Shown here: piece by piece, positions 6,327 to 8,599 of the stretch
How the letters are laid out: each line of letters opens with the position of its first letter
Numbering within the stretch: the stretch's first letter is position 1
Assembly (NCBI GenBank): GCA_020832865.1
Contig: JAJHRJ010000014.1
Location: 1-8,599 of the forward strand
Direction: 5' to 3'
Length of the DNA: 8,599 nucleotides
From: Desulfurococcaceae archaeon
GTDB taxonomy: Archaea > Thermoproteota > Thermoprotei_A > Sulfolobales > Desulfurococcaceae
Made by a program: the position numbers and the translations under genes
The notes under the pieces: generated by a model
What the model was told of the DNA's origin: nothing
The model's input: the letters and a program-made list of their open reading frames with translations, nothing else
The model's database searches: none

Positions 6327-7181
6327 GTGAGGCCACTTGTAAATGCTCTCTTAAGACAACTAGATGCCCTCATAAGCCTAGTAGAGACTAGTGATGACTC
6401 TTCCTGGTACAGAAGTGAGCTCTTAGAGTTAAAGAAGAAGCTAGAAGAGGCAAAAAAACCTCTCATACCAAGCAGATCTCTGTGGAACAAGTACATTAGA
6501 ATATACAGCACTGTAGAGGAGCTCATAAATACTACTAAGACCCACAGGGAGAAAATACACTTATACCGCGTACTCCCGGGTGTTAGAGAAGACCTCTTAG
6601 ACTTCACAGAATCACTTAAAAAGGCGTATTTATTAGAGAGAATTCAACTAGGTCTCCCAATTATAATGTGCCTCGCAGTTACTATTCTAAGATTAATCGA
6701 GGTATTCTCAGATTTCACACTAGTAAGCTTCTTGTTCTCAGTTACAGCTCTCCTACTACTATTTTACTCGCCTCAAATAGGGTTAATCATGAATGGTACT
6801 AGCGGATTTCTAATAGCGGTTAAAAGTAATAATATTAGTGACGTGTTTCTTGGACTGTTTCTCTCCACTATCTCACTCGCATACGTAGTTATAGTGGTCT
6901 TCACGGGATCCCGCAAGTTCTCTTCGAGAGTCGAAGAGCTCATTAAGAACATATCACTAAGCGTTGAACTAGAGTTTAAACAAGAGCCCCGATTAAAGAC
7001 TGAGAATATTATGTGCTTAGTGAAAAACTACGGTGTTGATACTAGTGGCTTCCTTAGGTACGTTGACTATGAAGAACTACTGAAATACAAGGCTTCAGTA
7101 GTACTAATTCACGGACAAGTAGTATGCACTACTTCAACAGAGCTTATTAGTGACTCAACTACTAGTGAGAAACAGGAGTGA
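6327..7181 (+). CDS. Membrane protein of unknown function with N-terminal coiled coil
   Basis: I do not recognise the family. The 284-residue protein has no signal peptide. Residues 1-105 are hydrophilic and helical, with a likely coiled coil around 28-45 (SELLELKKKLEEAKK) and charged helices to 105. Hydrophobic segments lie at about 107-125, 131-148, possibly 150-165, and 172-193, giving three or four membrane helices. A soluble C-terminal domain follows (195-284), containing VKNYGVD (232-238) and a conserved-looking LIHGQVVCTT (260-269), and ends in a Ser/Thr-rich tail. The start is GTG at 6327 because an in-frame TAA lies two codons upstream (6321-6323) and the only nearby ATG (6343) is in another frame. 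The stop overlaps the ribosome-binding region of the next gene, so the two are probably co-transcribed. Helices with cytosolic arms suggest a scaffold or sensor role, but this is speculation. Confidence 0.8.
   Translation: MRPLVNALLRQLDALISLVETSDDSSWYRSELLELKKKLEEAKKPLIPSRSLWNKYIRIYSTVEELINTTKTHREKIHLYRVLPGVREDLLDFTESLKKAYLLERIQLGLPIIMCLAVTILRLIEVFSDFTLVSFLFSVTALLLLFYSPQIGLIMNGTSGFLIAVKSNNISDVFLGLFLSTISLAYVVIVVFTGSRKFSSRVEELIKNISLSVELEFKQEPRLKTENIMCLVKNYGVDTSGFLRYVDYEELLKYKASVVLIHGQVVCTTSTELISDSTTSEKQE
7174..7178 (+). promoter_or_regulatory. Ribosome binding site deciding the start at 7187
   Basis: AGGAG ends eight bases before the ATG at 7187 and only two before the ATG at 7181; it overlaps the GTG at 7178. 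The spacing favours 7187 as the start of the second operon gene. Confidence 0.6.
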
Positions 7182-7186
7182 TGTAC

Positions 7187-7672
7187 ATGGGTGGGCTTAA
7201 AAAGCAGAAAGTAGCTACACCTGTGAGTGGTGCAGAGAAGAGTAAAGATGTAAAAATAATCACGAGGCACGTAGTAACACTCAGCGAAGTAGAGAAAAAC
7301 CCGAGACTAGTAACTCTACTCTACATAGTGTCTCTCGCTAAGAACGGTATAAGTGAAAAGGCCCTCCTAAACCTAGTGTACTTAATGAGAGAAAACGGGT
7401 TTAACCTAGGATATAACTTTGTAGTTGTGGGAAACACTCCCACTAGCAAGGACCTACTAGGAGACTTAACGCTACTAAAGTACACTGGGCTAGTTGAGGT
7501 CTCTAGTAATAAGAAGCTTGTTGTTACTAGTATGGGTAGAGAGCTACTAAGTAAAGTCACATCTATAATTGGTAGCCAGGAGGATGCTGTTAAAAAGCTC
7601 TACGAGGCGCTATACCCTAAGGTAGCCCCTGTTGATGTGGAAATAGACTTGAAGAGTAGAACTCGGCGTTAA
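7187..7672 (+). CDS. Winged-helix-like protein, possibly YwgA/DUF4065-like
   Basis: This 161-residue product (from the ATG at 7187) starts with a basic disordered tail (1-22). A helical core follows: ALLNLVYLMRENGF (59-72), YNFVVVGNTPTSKDLLGDL (76-94), LLKYTGLVEV (96-105) and KKLVVTSMGRELL (109-121). This order (helix, aromatic strand, a P-T-S turn, helix, hydrophobic G-L-V-E wing and a T-x-x-G-R-E-L helix) resembles the winged-helix YwgA/Panacea (DUF4065) group, in which a G-P-x-S turn is common. The match is by eye and tentative. The protein could bind DNA or a partner protein. It overlaps or abuts the upstream membrane-protein gene and is likely translationally coupled to it. Its stop shares bases with the stop of the convergent gene. 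A start at 7178 (GTG) or 7181 would add two or three residues. Confidence 0.75.
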   Translation: MGGLKKQKVATPVSGAEKSKDVKIITRHVVTLSEVEKNPRLVTLLYIVSLAKNGISEKALLNLVYLMRENGFNLGYNFVVVGNTPTSKDLLGDLTLLKYTGLVEVSSNKKLVVTSMGRELLSKVTSIIGSQEDAVKKLYEALYPKVAPVDVEIDLKSRTRR

Positions 7673-8073
7673 ATAGTCACTGTTGGTCTTCTCTGCCTCT
7701 TTTCCTCATCACTTACTAGTCTCGATGTGAATAGCGGGTTGATTAAGCCCCTGGCCTCTAGCTCTTTTAAGTGCTCTGCGAACTTCTTAGTGTGCTCTAT
7801 ATCTATGTCTATTAGCTCATAGAGTATTCTTCTCACTCTACTCCAGAGGTCTACTAGCATTTCACGTGGCATGTGCACAGTTATCATTGGGTCTTTAAGC
7901 CAGTTGTCAAAGGCCTCAATAGTTCTCTCCATTTGGTGAAATGCTAGCCTAGTGAGTGTTACTAGCGTTAACCTGTCAGCTTTATCGTACTCTTCTTCCG
8001 CTTTTCCAAATAACCCCTTTACCTCCTCCTGCTTTTTAACCCAGAGCTCAAGGTTCTCGTAAAAGCTACTCAT
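7669..8073 (-). CDS. DUF2153-like archaeal helical protein
   Basis: The 134-residue protein is almost entirely helical and soluble, with no signal peptide. Conserved-looking segments are LELWVKKQEEV (8-18), AEEEYDKADRLTLVTLTRLAFHQMERTIEAFDNWL (25-59), MPREMLVDLW (68-77) and LYELIDIDIEHTKKF (84-98). The ADRL, HQMERT-xx-FDxWL and DIxHT pattern and the length fit the archaeal DUF2153 family, whose function is unknown; the assignment is from memory of that family and is tentative. The start ATG at 8073 is preceded by GGGAG (8084-8080) at six bases. The tail (119-134) is charged and probably disordered. It converges on the winged-helix gene with overlapping stop codons, leaving no room for a terminator between them. 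Confidence 0.82.
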   Translation of the reverse strand: MSSFYENLELWVKKQEEVKGLFGKAEEEYDKADRLTLVTLTRLAFHQMERTIEAFDNWLKDPMITVHMPREMLVDLWSRVRRILYELIDIDIEHTKKFAEHLKELEARGLINPLFTSRLVSDEEKRQRRPTVTI

Positions 8074-8079
8074 ACTCGT

Positions 8080-8084
8080 CTCCC
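8080..8084 (-). promoter_or_regulatory. Ribosome binding site of the DUF2153-like gene
   Basis: GGGAG on the minus strand, six bases before the ATG at 8073, is among the clearest Shine-Dalgarno sites in the window and fixes this start. Confidence 0.6.
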
Positions 8085-8130
8085 TTTCACAGCTAGTAAC
8101 AGTAAACCCCCTAATAACCTAAACCCCTCC

Positions 8131-8164
8131 TTGTGGTGTAATAAGAGCATAGTGATCACCACAA
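8131..8164. repeat. Inverted repeat in the gap before rnhB
   Basis: TTGTGGTG (8131-8138) and CACCACAA (8157-8164) are perfect complements around an 18-base loop. The repeat lies between the divergent DUF2153-like and rnhB genes, about 60 bases from the first and 115 from the second. It could be an operator for a dimeric regulator or a structured transcript. No T-run follows, so a terminator is unlikely. Confidence 0.5.
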
Positions 8165-8170
8165 CTAGAA

Positions 8171-8187
8171 GTCATCCCCTTGATGAC
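8171..8187. repeat. Second, compact inverted repeat before rnhB
   Basis: GTCATC and GATGAC flank a five-base loop (CCCTT), six bases after the repeat at 8131-8164. Two stem-loops this close in a 206-bp gap suggest a structured element. I see nothing else in this gap beyond possible TATA boxes. Confidence 0.45.
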
Positions 8188-8279
8188 CGAAATAGTTAAA
8201 GTAATACTTCTCCCATAGACCTCATAGCTTATAGTCCTCGCTTAGTGTATGAGTACTTAGGCTTTCGCGGTTGACTAGT

Positions 8280-8599
8280 GTGAGAGTCTATTATGTAGGT
8301 ATTGATGAGGCTGGTAGGGGCCCTGTAATAGGAGACATGATAGTCGCTGGTGTCGCGTCAACTCCGAGTGTCTTTGAGGACTTAGCACTTCTCGGTGTTC
8401 GTGACAGTAAGCTCTTATCTCCGAGTAGGAGGCTTACTCTATACAAGGCTATTATTAGCCGAGACACAGCTGTAGCACTCGTGTATATTCCTCCTCTTAA
8501 AATAGACCAGGAAAATCTAAATACCCTTGAAGAGATGGCGGTGATTAAAATTCTCAACGTGATTTCACACGTTATAAGTGGAGATGCAAGCGAGGTTTA
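8280..8599 (+). CDS. rnhB: Ribonuclease HII (5' part; runs off the window)
   Basis: RNase HII cleaves RNA in RNA/DNA hybrids and starts removal of single ribonucleotides from DNA. The visible 106 residues hold the first active-site motif, GIDEAGRGP (7-15; D9, E10), RDSKLLSP (41-48; D42) and the NLNTLEEMA helix (79-87). This is the archaeal RNase HII pattern; the later catalytic Asp lies beyond the edge. The start is taken as GTG at 8280 because YYVGIDEAG normally begins within five or six residues of the N-terminus. TTG at 8271 is an alternative adding three residues. No Shine-Dalgarno is visible. The best TATA candidates are CTTATAG (8228-8234) and the weaker TACTTAGG (8253-8260), the latter fitting a leaderless mRNA. 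Confidence 0.94.
   Translation, partial: MRVYYVGIDEAGRGPVIGDMIVAGVASTPSVFEDLALLGVRDSKLLSPSRRLTLYKAIISRDTAVALVYIPPLKIDQENLNTLEEMAVIKILNVISHVISGDASEV

Noticed and set aside
8160..8260. C/D-box guide RNA suggested by TTGATGA at 8180-8186
   Set aside because: No CTGA D box is found on either strand within the gap, and the C box is imperfect.
8291..8557. 88-codon minus-strand ORF at the right edge
   Set aside because: It is antisense to RNase HII, whose active-site motifs are clear on the plus strand.

Overview
The window looks like a chromosomal segment of a hyperthermophilic crenarchaeon, most likely Desulfurococcales-like. The evidence is the gene content: a RIO2-type kinase, a TIP49/RuvB-like AAA+ ATPase, an archaeal DUF460 RNase H-fold protein, an archaeal-type RNase HII and a DUF2153-like protein. 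Compact spacing, archaeal TATA boxes (several consistent with leaderless or short-leader transcripts), GTG starts and a strong taste for ACT/AGT/CTA codons agree with this. The order-level assignment is an inference from composition and families, not from a database match.

Layout. 1-1815 (minus) is a DUF460/COG2433-type gene running off the left edge. Its only plausible start, ATG at 1815, is out of frame by one base across a run of four G. 1883-2773 (minus) is a complete rio2. 2965-4791 (plus) is a broken phosphoribosyltransferase gene. Its N-terminal part (2965-3166) and C-terminal part (4598-4791) are separated by a roughly 1.43-kb IS200/IS605-type element carrying tnpB but no tnpA. About 110 residues from the middle of the enzyme, including the expected PRPP loop, are also missing. 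The element (3167-4597, ends inferred) has a foldback hairpin at each end, a TATA box, a G-rich leader, a 36-codon zinc-ribbon ORF and a TnpB with its nuclease residues intact. Its 3' end probably doubles as a reRNA scaffold.

4803-6173 (minus) is the TIP49 ATPase. It diverges from a two-gene operon on the plus strand: a membrane protein of unknown function (6327-7181) and a small winged-helix-like protein (start best placed at 7187, stop 7672). That operon converges, with overlapping stop codons, on a DUF2153-like gene (7669-8073, minus). The 206-bp gap that follows holds two adjacent inverted repeats of unknown role. From 8280 the 5' end of rnhB (RNase HII) runs off the right edge.

The housekeeping genes (RIO2 in small-subunit maturation, TIP49 as AAA+ chaperone/remodeler, RNase HII in ribonucleotide removal, DUF460 as a putative RNase H-fold nuclease) do not form one pathway. 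The accessory part is the TnpB element and the gene it disrupted. No tRNA, rRNA or CRISPR array was recognised. No gene-free stretch exceeds about 210 bases outside the mobile element.
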